NCBI GenBank assembly: GCA_947379865.1
Contig: CANCOY010000004.1
Coordinates: 1-62,881 of the forward strand
DNA: 62,881 bases
Origin: Acetobacteraceae bacterium
Lineage (GTDB): Bacteria > Pseudomonadota > Alphaproteobacteria > Zavarziniales > Zavarziniaceae
Direction of reading: 5' to 3'
The position numbers and the translations under genes are program-made. Below the pieces are notes generated by a model. It was given only the letters and a program-made list of their open reading frames with translations, had not been told where the DNA came from and searched no databases. This document shows, piece by piece, positions 1 to 8,851 of the stretch; positions within the stretch are counted from its first letter, which is position 1, and each line of letters starts with the position of its first letter.

Positions 1-43
1 GTCTTTAGAATGACCCGGGTTGAGCGCGCCAGCAGTCAGACCC

Positions 44-823
44 TCAGCACTGACCCTTGCAGGTCTTGCGTGCGTCGGCAACGATTTCCACCAGCTGGTC
101 CAGTTCCGCAAAGCCGGGGATCAGTGTGTCGCCGATGACGAAACTGGGCGTCCCCGTGATGCCAAGCTTGGTGGCAAGGGCGTGGGTCGCCTTCAGTGTC
201 TCTTCGATGTTGGGATCGGTCATGTCGTGCATCAGTTTTGCGACATCAAGCCCCACCTGGCGGGCGGCAGTGCGGATGGCGTTTTCATCGATGGCGCCGC
301 GCGTATCCATCAGCACTTCATGGAAAGCCAGATATTTGTCGGCACCCTGTGTGCGGGCCGCCAGGGCTGCCTGGGAGGCCACAAGCGAGTCGGGCCCGAG
401 AATCGGCAATTCCTTGTAGACCAGCCGGATCTGCGGGTCGGCCTTCAGCAGCTGGGCAATGATGGGCCGCGCCTTCTTGCAATAGCCGCAGCGGTAGTCG
501 AAGAACTCCACCAGAGTGATGTTACCCTTTGGATTACCAGCCACGCCGCCACCCTTGTCCGACAGGAGGTCGGCGCGGTTCTCGGCGATGGCTTGGCCGG
601 CCTGCTCGGTCTCGGCCAGTTTCTGGCGCTTTTCGTACTCGCCCAGGGCGTCGACCACCACTTCCGGGTGGGCCAGCAGATAGGCCTTTACGATGGACTC
701 GATATTGCTCTTCTGCGGGTCCGAGAAGTCACCTGCCGAGGCAGGGGGCACGGTGCCCATCATCAGGGTCGCAAAGGCCAGAATGGGCAGGCCAAGGCGG
801 CGAAGGTCGTGAAGGATGGGCAT
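44..823 (-). CDS. DsbA-family periplasmic thiol:disulfide oxidoreductase
   Basis: 259 aa. A Sec signal peptide covers about residues 1-30 (cleavage after ASA), so the protein should act in the periplasm. A helical stretch at 31-95 precedes a DsbA-like thioredoxin fold with the redox motif CGYC at 112-115 and the cis-proline motif TP at 225-226. The layout matches the Com1/ScsC-like branch of DsbA proteins. Its ATG overlaps the stop of the upstream M48 protease gene (TGATG), so the two are probably translationally coupled. Whether it oxidises or isomerises disulfides cannot be told from sequence. There is an extra Cys pair near the C-terminus (KTCKGQC). Confidence 0.9.
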   Translation of the reverse strand: MPILHDLRRLGLPILAFATLMMGTVPPASAGDFSDPQKSNIESIVKAYLLAHPEVVVDALGEYEKRQKLAETEQAGQAIAENRADLLSDKGGGVAGNPKGNITLVEFFDYRCGYCKKARPIIAQLLKADPQIRLVYKELPILGPDSLVASQAALAARTQGADKYLAFHEVLMDTRGAIDENAIRTAARQVGLDVAKLMHDMTDPNIEETLKATHALATKLGITGTPSFVIGDTLIPGFAELDQLVEIVADARKTCKGQC

Positions 824-2169
824 CAGCGGTTATCCATGGCTTGTTCGATCATCGCCTGAAGGTCCTGGGCGCGCAGGTGGCCGGGGGTGCCGGCGGAAAG
901 TTCGTTCTGGGCCCGCATCGCCTGGATCCGGGCATCGCGCAGGTTGCCAGTCATCAGGAAACGCTCGGCACTGGCAAGGCTTGCCTCGCCAATGCGGCCC
1001 TGGCGGCCATAGGCCATGGCCAGCAACTGCCAACCGGCGGTGTTGTTCTCGTCGAGCGCATTGGCCCGTTCCAGCACCGCAATGGCCTCGTCCAGATGCA
1101 TCGTGCTTACCTCGTCGCCCACCAGAGACTGGCCCAGACCCACTGCCAGCAACGGCTCCCTTGGGGCCAGTTCCACGGCGCGCCGATAGGGCGCCAGCGA
1201 TTCTTCCATGCGTCCGTTCTCGAACAGCATCTGGCCCTTGAGTTCGTAGAAGAAGGGATCGGTCGGGCGCTCCTTGATGAGTTCATCAATCAGCGGAATG
1301 GCCTTCTTCAGATCGGGCAGGCGATAATAGGCAATCGCCCGGGCATAGCGGGCGGGCAGGCTCTGGTCGCTTTCGGGGTAACGCAGCAGGGCATCCGCAG
1401 GTTCGCCAAGAAAGGCATAGAGCTTGGCCTTGATCCGGGCCAGGGACTGCACATCTTCCGGGCTGTCGGTCGTATTGGCAAAGGGGCTCTCGGCGACCCG
1501 GCTTTCCAGGATGGCGACGCGTTCACGGCCCAGCGGATGGCTGCGCACATAGGGATCCTGCCGCCGGCTGAGCAGGGCTTCCTGGCCGCTGAGCAGGGCG
1601 AGGAACTCTTCCAGGCCCCGGGCGCTCTTGCCCAGCTTTGTCAAAGCCGTGACGGCGAACTGGTCGGCCGCACTTTCCTGGGTGCGCGAGTAAAGCATGA
1701 AGTCGCGCATGGCCATGGACGAGCCTGAGGCCATCACGGCCATGCCGGCCTGGCCTGCGCCGCCGACCATGGCCACAACCCCCAGCACCGTCATGAGGAT
1801 CTGCTGGACCGAGGCATTGCGCATGGCGTCGTCGCCGCGCACCAGATGGCCGCCTGCGATATGGCCAGTCTCATGGGCAATCACGCCCATCAGTTGCAAT
1901 GGCCGTTCAACCGTCGTCAGAAGACCGGTGTTGATGAAGACATTCTGGCCGCCTGCCACAAAGGCATTCACGCCACGGTCGCGCACCAGAAATACGCGTA
2001 CGGAACTATCATCGAGGCCGGCCGCCTCGAAGATTGGCTTGGCCCAACTACGAATGATATGCTCGATCTCGGCGTCCCGGATCAGCGAGATCGATTGCGC
2101 CGACGCCTGACGCGGCGTCATGGGCACAACCAGAGCCATGATCAACACGATTGCGACAAGACGTTTCAT
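823..2169 (-). CDS. BepA/YfgC-like M48 metalloprotease with TPR repeats
   Basis: 448 aa from the ATG at 2169, chosen because it begins a good signal peptide (MKRLVAIVLIMALV...ASA); a GTG 51 nt upstream is less likely. The zincin motif HETGH lies at 99-103 and the third zinc ligand is Glu in QESAADQF near 165. The C-terminal third is built of TPR-like helices. This matches periplasmic BepA, which degrades or promotes maturation of outer-membrane proteins such as LptD. It is the first gene of a two-gene unit with the DsbA-like gene. The 133-nt gap to the divergent gene at 2303 must hold its promoter. Confidence 0.88.
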   Translation of the reverse strand: MKRLVAIVLIMALVVPMTPRQASAQSISLIRDAEIEHIIRSWAKPIFEAAGLDDSSVRVFLVRDRGVNAFVAGGQNVFINTGLLTTVERPLQLMGVIAHETGHIAGGHLVRGDDAMRNASVQQILMTVLGVVAMVGGAGQAGMAVMASGSSMAMRDFMLYSRTQESAADQFAVTALTKLGKSARGLEEFLALLSGQEALLSRRQDPYVRSHPLGRERVAILESRVAESPFANTTDSPEDVQSLARIKAKLYAFLGEPADALLRYPESDQSLPARYARAIAYYRLPDLKKAIPLIDELIKERPTDPFFYELKGQMLFENGRMEESLAPYRRAVELAPREPLLAVGLGQSLVGDEVSTMHLDEAIAVLERANALDENNTAGWQLLAMAYGRQGRIGEASLASAERFLMTGNLRDARIQAMRAQNELSAGTPGHLRAQDLQAMIEQAMDNR

Positions 2170-2302
2170 GAAAAAAGCCAAGGCATCCACTCCGCGCGGC
2201 GTCGTCGTACCCAAGGGCACCCCGATCGGTCAGTTCACCCCGCGCCTTCCGGGCGCGTCCCTGCGGACGCGCGGGTCAGGCCATCCCCTGCGCGATCTTA
2301 GC

Positions 2303-3757
2303 ATGGCCATGGCCATCGCCGTAATGCTTCCACTGGCTGCCTGCCAGGGGGGCGCAGGCCTCAGCACGAACATGCTGGGTGCCGATTCGGGATTTCGCGG
2401 TGGCGTCTCTGCCGACGAGCCCCATGCGGCGCTGGTCGGCCGGGATGTGCTTGAGGGCGGCGGCAATGCGGCAGATGCGGCTGCGGCCATGGGCCTCGCT
2501 CTTGCGGTTACCTATCCCCATGCGGCCGGTCTTGGCGGCGGCGGCATGTGTGTTTTCTATGACCAGGCAAAGAACGAAACCGCCAGCTATGACTTCCGCC
2601 TGCGGGCGGCAGCGGGTGGCGGCGCGATCGGTACCCCCGGCCTGGTGCGCGGCCTGTCGCTGCTGCAGGCACGCCACGGACTGCTCGAATGGGCAAAGGC
2701 CGTGGCCCCGGCGGAAGGCCTCGCCCGCGCAGGACTTACGGCCAGCCGTGCCATGGTGCGCCCGCTGAACGAGGCGGCTGCCGTGGTGCGGGCCGACCCG
2801 GACCTGCAGGCTTTGCTGGGTCGCGCCGATGGCTCGCTGCTGGCCGAAGGGCAGGATTTGTCACAGGTTGCGCTGGCCACAACGCTCGCCCAGATCCGCC
2901 AGCGTGGCCCGGGCGAGTTCTATCAGGGGCAGGTTGCGCGCCAATATATTGAAGCCGCCGGCAAGGCTGGTGGGCATCTGTCCACTGAGGACATGCGGAC
3001 CTATGTGGTGGCCGAGAGCAAGGGCACCATTGTTGACTATGGCAAGCACCAGCTGGTGCTGCCCGGCGTGGCAACGCCGGGTGTCGCAGTATTCAATAAT
3101 GTACTTGCGGCGACCCTCGACAAGGCCGATGCAGCAGCGCCCGAGCGGGCCACACTTCTGGCCAAGGCCAGCCGCGCCGCTTATGCGGCCTCGACCAAAC
3201 TGGTGGCTGGCCGTGATGATGGCAGCGCTGCCCTTGCCGTGATTGATGCTGGCGGCTCTGCCGTTGCCTGCACCCTTTCAATGGGGGATCCGCTTGGCGC
3301 AGGCAAGGTGTCGCGTGAACTGGGTCTGGTGCTGGGGGCAGCACCTGCCGGGGACAAGGGGCAGGGCGGCCGCCACATGGTCCCCGCCCTGGTCGCGAAC
3401 CTTAATTCGAAGAGTGCCTATTGGGCCGGTGCCGGGGCAACGGATGATGCGGCCCCCGTGGCTCTTGTTCAGACCTTCCTCGACAGCATGGGCACCAAGG
3501 CTGAGGAACTGAAGCCGGCGATTGCCGGGCCACGCCTGATCGATGTGGGCGGCGGCATCGTTTATGAACCGGGCACGGCGCCCGAGGTTGCCGACGCTCT
3601 GAAGGGCATGGGCGAGAGGACCGTGGAAGCCGGCCCCCTTGGCCGGGTTGCCGCCGTCTGGTGCCCCCAGGGTCTGCCCGGCCTGTGGCGCAGCTGCCGC
3701 TTTGCCGCTGATCCGCGCGGCGCCGGCCTTGCCTCCATGGCGCGGCTACAGAAATAG
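2303..3757 (+). CDS. Gamma-glutamyltransferase-like lipoprotein, catalytic residues degenerate
   Basis: 484 aa from the ATG at 2303, which places a lipobox LAAC with Cys14 after a short hydrophobic segment. Upstream in-frame starts would run into the divergent protease gene. GGT-family motifs are visible: EGGGNAADAA, GLGGGG and a C-terminal beta-rich half. The nucleophile region reads GSAALAVID where GGTs have x-TTHxSVVD, so the catalytic Thr aligns with Ser308 and the next T-H pair is lost. The SS of the oxyanion-hole motif and the ETAP after the substrate Arg are also absent (DFRLRAA). It is probably a non-processing pseudoenzyme or has changed specificity. Confidence 0.75.
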   Translation: MAMAIAVMLPLAACQGGAGLSTNMLGADSGFRGGVSADEPHAALVGRDVLEGGGNAADAAAAMGLALAVTYPHAAGLGGGGMCVFYDQAKNETASYDFRLRAAAGGGAIGTPGLVRGLSLLQARHGLLEWAKAVAPAEGLARAGLTASRAMVRPLNEAAAVVRADPDLQALLGRADGSLLAEGQDLSQVALATTLAQIRQRGPGEFYQGQVARQYIEAAGKAGGHLSTEDMRTYVVAESKGTIVDYGKHQLVLPGVATPGVAVFNNVLAATLDKADAAAPERATLLAKASRAAYAASTKLVAGRDDGSAALAVIDAGGSAVACTLSMGDPLGAGKVSRELGLVLGAAPAGDKGQGGRHMVPALVANLNSKSAYWAGAGATDDAAPVALVQTFLDSMGTKAEELKPAIAGPRLIDVGGGIVYEPGTAPEVADALKGMGERTVEAGPLGRVAAVWCPQGLPGLWRSCRFAADPRGAGLASMARLQK

Positions 3758-3773
3758 CCGCGCCGGGAGATTT

Positions 3774-3811
3774 ATCAGAACGCGAAGGACCAGCGATCAG
3801 AACGCGAAGGA
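3774..3811. repeat. 16-bp direct repeat at the autotransporter 3' end
   Basis: ATCAGAACGCGAAGGA occurs at 3774-3789 and again at 3796-3811. The second copy encodes the last four residues (SFAF) and stop codon of the minus-strand autotransporter. The first lies just beyond that stop, offset by 22 bp and so in a different frame. It looks like a short segmental duplication. Confidence 0.85.
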
Positions 3812-5893
3812 AACATGGCCGTTCACGTACTGGTCCTTGCCGCCACCCAGGAAGGTGGTGTCATAGCCCACGCGGGCCACAAGACCCGGCTGCAGGTCCA
3901 TGCTCAGCCCGCCGCCGATGTGGCCGGTGGTGAGATAGGGCTCGCTTCCCTCGGTCCGGTAGCTTGCCGAGCCGGCAAAGCCATAGCTGAGGATCCCGCT
4001 GCCCTGATGCAGGTCGCGGTCAAAGGCGAGACGCAGAGTGGGGGTAATTTTTGAGGTTCCCATCTGCCACTCAGTGCTGGCCTCGACCCCGAGGGTGCCA
4101 ACAAGGTTGCTGGCGCGCTGGCGGCCATATTGCAGCGACAGGATGCCACCACCGGTCTCGGTATAGGATTTCATGGAAACCCGGGTGTAACGCAGGCTGG
4201 TGAAGGGCTCCACCGTGTAAGCGCCCATGTTCACGGCATAGCCAGCGCGGCCGGATAAAAACACGGTGTTGCCGTTGGTGCTGCCCGTCGCCACCGGGTC
4301 GCTGGCAAAGCCTGTCTTGCGGTTCAGGTCGCTGTAATCGTCATAGGCGGCACCCGCCTGCACATCAAAGCGCAGGGCGTCGATCTTCTTCACGCCAAAG
4401 GCGGTCAGCGACCAACTCTGTTGCGAGGAATGGCCGGCCCCGTCTGCAAGGCTGGCGCTGGCGTCCGCAAAGCCGAGGGCAAGGCCGACATAGCTTGTGG
4501 CGTTGAGCGCGTAATCCACGCCGGCTGTGGCGGTGTAGATCCGATAGTCGAAACCCGCGCGGTTGCCAGTGGCGTCGCGATCGCCGTCGCCATAGCCAGC
4601 GCGCAGGAAGCCGGCGACACCGTTCTTGCGGGCACTGTTGCCATTCAGCGTCGGCATGGCATCGGTTTGTGCCAGCTGCATGGAGGAGGCGTCGGCATAG
4701 CGGGCGCCGTCACCTGAGCCGTCCATGGAAACGAAACTGGCTGCCCCGCCGCCACTGGCGATATCGCCCATGCGCCCATCAAGCTGGGCCACCATGGCAC
4801 CCGCAACGGCCCGGCCCACCTGCGGCGTGGCCGCCGCATTGAGTGGCGCCGTCAGGATTGTCTGGACGACCCTGGCAACATATTCAGCCAGAATCTTGTT
4901 GCCAGCGGTGGTCAGATGGGTGTTGTCCCACCGGAAAATACCGGGGGCATCAATGGTACCATCCGCGTTCACCGTAGAGCCGCAATTTCCTGTAACTGTA
5001 TGGTATCCATTCTCCGTATAGTGCGAGAGGTCGCTATAGTCGATACAGCGGCTCAAGCCGCTGGTCAGGCCATATTTTCCTGGGTTCGCCGCTACATCGT
5101 CATACAGCGCCGACGCATCGATAATGATGATGCGCACGCCCAGTTCATTGGCCAGCGTCGTCATCTTTGCAGGCAGGTCGGCATTGAATTTGGCGATCTC
5201 TGTTGCATAAGTATCTGGAACGCGACTGTCGCCTTTCCAGATGTCTGGAATGTTCATAACCGTGAAGGTTTCTCCGCCTACGGCGTTCAATCGTTTGATG
5301 GCTGTCGATATGTTTTCAATCGACGCAGCATTTTTGGCTTGGGCGATTTTGTCGAGTTCTGTTTTCTTGGTGTTTGCATCTGCAGATGGATTGTTACTGA
5401 GGTAGGTGTTGGCCGCATCGACGAAATCATTCACGCCGCCATTGATGCTGACGAGGGCACCTTTCGGGATGCGATAGTCTTTGACGAAACCACCCGCATC
5501 GCTGCCGACCTGGTTGTTTCCCAATATGCCACGTTCAACGCCGTTGGAATTTACATAGGCCCAAAAAGAACCCGTCTGAAGGTCGACACCAGTCTCGGCA
5601 CCTGAAATGGCGAAATTCTTGACGGCGTTTTTATCAACGCCGATCAACCCGGGCAGGTATTCACCCCAGGTGATGCCGTTCGACGGACGGCCATTGTAAT
5701 AAGGCTGTGCGAATACCGGATAATAGCCAAAGAGCTTTTTGGCGGTCTGGCCCAGATTACCGGGGTCCGACAGGCTGTCGCCGAAAACATAGAGGCTGGT
5801 GAAGTCACCCGCCCGGGCAAAGGCTGTTTCCGGTGCCGTCAGCATCGTGGCGCCGGCAAGGGCAGCCAGCAGAACTCTCTTCGTCGACATCAT
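3797..5893 (-). CDS. GDSL-lipase autotransporter (type Va secretion)
   Basis: 698 aa. The start at 5893 is preceded by GGGAG at a good distance. A signal peptide (1-27) is followed by an SGNH/GDSL esterase passenger: block I FGDSLSD with Ser40, block II Gly98, block III GGVND with Asn155, and the DxxH pair Asp323/His326 in WDNTHLT. From about 440 to the end is an autotransporter beta-barrel ending in Phe (SFAF), the usual outer-membrane C-terminus. This fits EstA/EstP-type surface esterases. The N-terminal part of the passenger (about 5000-5700) is visibly less GC-rich than its surroundings, suggesting faster divergence or acquisition. Confidence 0.93.
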   Translation of the reverse strand: MMSTKRVLLAALAGATMLTAPETAFARAGDFTSLYVFGDSLSDPGNLGQTAKKLFGYYPVFAQPYYNGRPSNGITWGEYLPGLIGVDKNAVKNFAISGAETGVDLQTGSFWAYVNSNGVERGILGNNQVGSDAGGFVKDYRIPKGALVSINGGVNDFVDAANTYLSNNPSADANTKKTELDKIAQAKNAASIENISTAIKRLNAVGGETFTVMNIPDIWKGDSRVPDTYATEIAKFNADLPAKMTTLANELGVRIIIIDASALYDDVAANPGKYGLTSGLSRCIDYSDLSHYTENGYHTVTGNCGSTVNADGTIDAPGIFRWDNTHLTTAGNKILAEYVARVVQTILTAPLNAAATPQVGRAVAGAMVAQLDGRMGDIASGGGAASFVSMDGSGDGARYADASSMQLAQTDAMPTLNGNSARKNGVAGFLRAGYGDGDRDATGNRAGFDYRIYTATAGVDYALNATSYVGLALGFADASASLADGAGHSSQQSWSLTAFGVKKIDALRFDVQAGAAYDDYSDLNRKTGFASDPVATGSTNGNTVFLSGRAGYAVNMGAYTVEPFTSLRYTRVSMKSYTETGGGILSLQYGRQRASNLVGTLGVEASTEWQMGTSKITPTLRLAFDRDLHQGSGILSYGFAGSASYRTEGSEPYLTTGHIGGGLSMDLQPGLVARVGYDTTFLGGGKDQYVNGHVSFAF

Positions 5894-6044
5894 CGCTTCT
5901 CCCAGGCGGAATCCATCCCGCACGCTGTGCGCAAATGCCGGATGAGACTCCAAGCGTTTGCGGCTATGTTTGGGAGAACGTATCAGGGCATAGGTTAATC
6001 AGACGTAAATGGAGAACGGTGTGCGCCCAGAAAGGGTATCGAAA

Positions 6045-6073
6045 TTAACGAATCCGCCATTCTGGATTATACC
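6045..6073 (+). promoter_or_regulatory. Candidate sigma-70 promoter for the aminotransferase
   Basis: TTAACG at 6045-6050, a 17-nt spacer, and TATACC at 6068-6073. The ATG follows only 6 nt after the -10 element and has no Shine-Dalgarno, so the transcript may start at or next to the initiation codon (leaderless). Confidence 0.45.
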
Positions 6074-6079
6074 CCGGCC

Positions 6080-7234
6080 ATGAGCGCGACCTTGTCCGGC
6101 CTGTCCCGGCGGGGACAGGTGCCCGTGTTCCAGGCGACCCGCGTGCTTGCCGCCGCCAATGCGCTTGAGGCGGCCGGCCGCGACATCGTGCACCTGGAAG
6201 TGGGTCAACCGGCAGGTGGTGCGCCGCAGGTCGCGGTTGCGGCAGCGCAGGCTGCCCTTGGCACGCACCCGCTTGGTTATACGGAATCGCTGGGCGTGCC
6301 AGACCTGCGCCGGGGCATTGCGGCGCTCTATGGCCGGCGTTACGGGCTTGACCTTGATCCCGGCCGCGTGATCGTCACCACCGGGTCATCGGCGGCCTTT
6401 CTGTTGGCCTTCCTTGCCCTGTTTGATGCAGGCGCGCGGGTGGGGGTGGTGGAGCCTGGCTATCCCGCCTATCGCAACATGCTGGGGGCGCTGGATCTGG
6501 TGCCTGTGGCCCTGCCGGTGGATGGCGCCACCGGCTTCAATCCCATGCCGCAGCATCTGGCGGCGGCGGGCAAGCTTGATGGCCTGCTGGTCGCCAGCCC
6601 CGCCAATCCCACGGGCGCCATGCTGGATGGCGCGGCGCTGGGGAGCCTGGTTGATGCCACACGGGCGCGTGGGATCAGGCTGATCTCTGACGAGATCTAC
6701 CACGGTATTTCCTATGGCAAGCCAGCGGTTACGGCGCTGTCCCTTGATCCCGAGGCCGTGGTGGTCAGTGGTTTTTCCAAGTATTTCGGCATGACGGGCT
6801 GGCGCATTGGCTGGATGATCGTGCCGGCAGCACTGGTGCCCACGGTGGACCGGCTGGCGCAAAATTTCTTCATCTCTGCCCCCAGCCTGTCCCAGATTGC
6901 CGCCTGCGCGGCGCTGGAGGCCGAGGAGGAACTTGATGCGCGGGTCGCCATCTACGCCCGGAACCGGGCGCTGCTGGCCGAGGCACTGCCAAGGCTTGGT
7001 TTCCGGGATGTGCTGGTGCCGGACGGTGCTTTCTATCTCTATTCCGGCCTGCCCGCTGGCGAGACCGATTCCGAGGCGTTCTGCGCCCGCCTGCTGGATG
7101 AACGCGGCATCGCGCTGACGCCGGGCACGGATTTCGATCCTGTGCGGGGCAGGGGCACCGTGCGGTTTTCCTTCGCCGGTGCCCATGTGCGCATCGTGGA
7201 AGCCGTGCGGAGGCTTGAGGGCGCGCCTCTTTAG
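6080..7234 (+). CDS. Class I/II PLP-dependent aminotransferase
   Basis: 384 aa, the usual length for fold-type I aminotransferases. PLP features: SPANPTG near 173-179 (Asn contacting the cofactor), SDEIYHGI at 203-210, and the Schiff-base Lys234 in SGFSKYFGMTGWRIGW. Family members transfer amino groups between an amino acid and a 2-oxo acid; aspartate- or aromatic-type specificity cannot be resolved. It stands alone: the autotransporter diverges upstream and a glutathione peroxidase converges downstream. No ribosome-binding site precedes the ATG. Confidence 0.9.
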   Translation: MSATLSGLSRRGQVPVFQATRVLAAANALEAAGRDIVHLEVGQPAGGAPQVAVAAAQAALGTHPLGYTESLGVPDLRRGIAALYGRRYGLDLDPGRVIVTTGSSAAFLLAFLALFDAGARVGVVEPGYPAYRNMLGALDLVPVALPVDGATGFNPMPQHLAAAGKLDGLLVASPANPTGAMLDGAALGSLVDATRARGIRLISDEIYHGISYGKPAVTALSLDPEAVVVSGFSKYFGMTGWRIGWMIVPAALVPTVDRLAQNFFISAPSLSQIAACAALEAEEELDARVAIYARNRALLAEALPRLGFRDVLVPDGAFYLYSGLPAGETDSEAFCARLLDERGIALTPGTDFDPVRGRGTVRFSFAGAHVRIVEAVRRLEGAPL

Positions 7235-7244
7235 CTGGCTACAC

Positions 7245-7820
7245 TCAGGTCCTGAGGGCGGCTTCGATGGCAGTGGTCACGGTGTCGCCATCAGGCTCGG
7301 TCGCGCTGGGGAAGGCGTTGATCAACTTGCCGTCGCGGCCGACCAGATATTTGTGGAAGTTCCACTTTGGCACCCGGCCCTTGCCCAGCACCTCTGCCGC
7401 CCAGCGGTAGAAGGGGTGGGCGGAGGGGCCGATCACATCCACCTTGGCCGCCAGGGGGAAGTCGATGCCAAAGGTGGTCTCGCAGAATTCCTTGATCTCC
7501 GCCGCCTTGCCGGGTTCCTGTCCGCCAAAGTCGTTGGAGGGAACGCCCACCACCACAAGGCCCCGGTCCTTGTAGGTGGTCCAGACCTTTTCCAGCGCCG
7601 TGTACTGGGGCGTAAAGCCACACATGGAGGCGGTGTTGACCACCAGCAGTGCCTTGCCGCGCCACTGCGCCAGGGGCATGGCCCCGCCTTCCAGGCTGTC
7701 AAAACTAAAGTCGAACGCTGTTGCCTCCCCCGCCTGGGCGATGCCGCCAAAGGCAGGCAGGCAAAGGGCCGTGCCCAGGGCAAGGCGCAGCAGATGGCGG
7801 CGGTCGAGGGCGGTGTCCAT
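7245..7820 (-). CDS. Exported glutathione peroxidase (Cys type)
   Basis: 191 aa from the ATG at 7820, with AGGGAAG upstream. The N-terminus MDTALDRRHLLRLALG has a twin Arg followed by a hydrophobic run and an AQA cleavage site, so Tat export is plausible, unusual since most bacterial homologues are cytoplasmic. The catalytic tetrad is Cys67 (NTASMCGFTPQY), Gln101, Trp153 and Asn154. It should reduce hydroperoxides, probably with thioredoxin rather than glutathione as is common for Cys-type bacterial enzymes. It diverges from the SDR gene at 7965. Confidence 0.9.
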   Translation of the reverse strand: MDTALDRRHLLRLALGTALCLPAFGGIAQAGEATAFDFSFDSLEGGAMPLAQWRGKALLVVNTASMCGFTPQYTALEKVWTTYKDRGLVVVGVPSNDFGGQEPGKAAEIKEFCETTFGIDFPLAAKVDVIGPSAHPFYRWAAEVLGKGRVPKWNFHKYLVGRDGKLINAFPSATEPDGDTVTTAIEAALRT

Positions 7821-7964
7821 TGAGATCTTCCCTAACAGGCGGGTCCGTGATGTAGCGTTTCTACGTGTGCCGATGGCTGCTGGATCAAGCAACCCCGCTT
7901 GAAGCAGCGCGTCGCCATCGCCACACTCGCCCCTCAACCAATCAACCAGAAACGGGAGCAGGCG

Positions 7965-8849
7965 ATGACAGGACGGCTGGAGGGCAAGGTGGCCCTGATC
8001 ACCGGTGGCGGCAGCGGTATCGGCCGCGCCACAACCCTGCGCTTTCTGGCCGAAGGGGCGCGGGTTGTCATCGCCGACATGAACACCCAGACCTCTGACG
8101 AGACCATGGGCCTGGCCAGCCAGGAAGGCCATCGCGGCACCGTCCGCTTCATCCGTACCAATGTTGCCGAGGAAGCCGACGTGGAAGCGGCGGTGGCGCT
8201 GGCCCTGCGGGATTTCGGTCGCCTTGATTGTGTGTTCAACAATGCCGGCGTCGGCGGCGCCTTTGGCCCCTTTGTCGATACACGGGTAGAGGACTGGGAC
8301 TTCACCTTTGATGTGTTGGCGCGCGGTGTCTTTCTCGGCTGCAAGCACGGGGCGCGCGCCATGATCGCCCAGGGCGAGGGCGGCACCCTGATCCAGACGG
8401 CGTCTGTGGCTGGCATGGGAGGCGGCGGTGGCCCCACGGCCTATTCAGCGGCCAAGGCAGCGGTGATCAACCTCACCCGCATGATTGCGGTGGAACTGGC
8501 ACCCCATCGCATCCGCGCCAACAGCATTTCGCCGGGCGGCATCATGACGCCGCTGCTGCACCGGGGGGCGGCAGAACAGGCGGCAAAGCGCATGATTGAA
8601 GCCCAGCCCTGGCAAGAGGCCGGCCAGCCCGAGGATATCGCCGGTGCCGCTCTTTATCTGGCCAGCGACGACAGCCAGTTTGTGACTGGCATAAACCTGC
8701 CGGTGGATGGTGGGCTGACCGCCATGGGGCCAAATATGGTGGGCCGCTCCCAGGGGGAAGGACCGCTCAACCGCGTGCTGTCCACCCGCAGTGGCCGCGA
8801 CAATGGCACCACCGGCGAGGCAGCCGTCGTCTACCCCGCAGGAGCCTGA
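7965..8849 (+). CDS. SDR-family oxidoreductase
   Basis: 294 aa, starting at the ATG at 7965 with GGGAG upstream; an in-frame extension to 7899 lacks SDR character. Classical SDR motifs: TGGGSGIG for NAD(P) binding, NNAG, and catalytic YSAAK. It is a classical dehydrogenase/reductase for a hydroxyl or carbonyl substrate. Only 2 nt separate it from the enoyl-CoA hydratase gene, so the two are co-transcribed and may act on an acyl-CoA or related intermediate. The exact substrate cannot be assigned. Confidence 0.88.
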   Translation: MTGRLEGKVALITGGGSGIGRATTLRFLAEGARVVIADMNTQTSDETMGLASQEGHRGTVRFIRTNVAEEADVEAAVALALRDFGRLDCVFNNAGVGGAFGPFVDTRVEDWDFTFDVLARGVFLGCKHGARAMIAQGEGGTLIQTASVAGMGGGGGPTAYSAAKAAVINLTRMIAVELAPHRIRANSISPGGIMTPLLHRGAAEQAAKRMIEAQPWQEAGQPEDIAGAALYLASDDSQFVTGINLPVDGGLTAMGPNMVGRSQGEGPLNRVLSTRSGRDNGTTGEAAVVYPAGA

Positions 8850-8851
8850 GC

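Noticed and set aside
529..1728. Plus-strand open frame (399 aa) opposite the M48 protease
   Set aside because: Shadow of the protease and DsbA genes, whose motifs (HETGH, CGYC) are on the minus strand.
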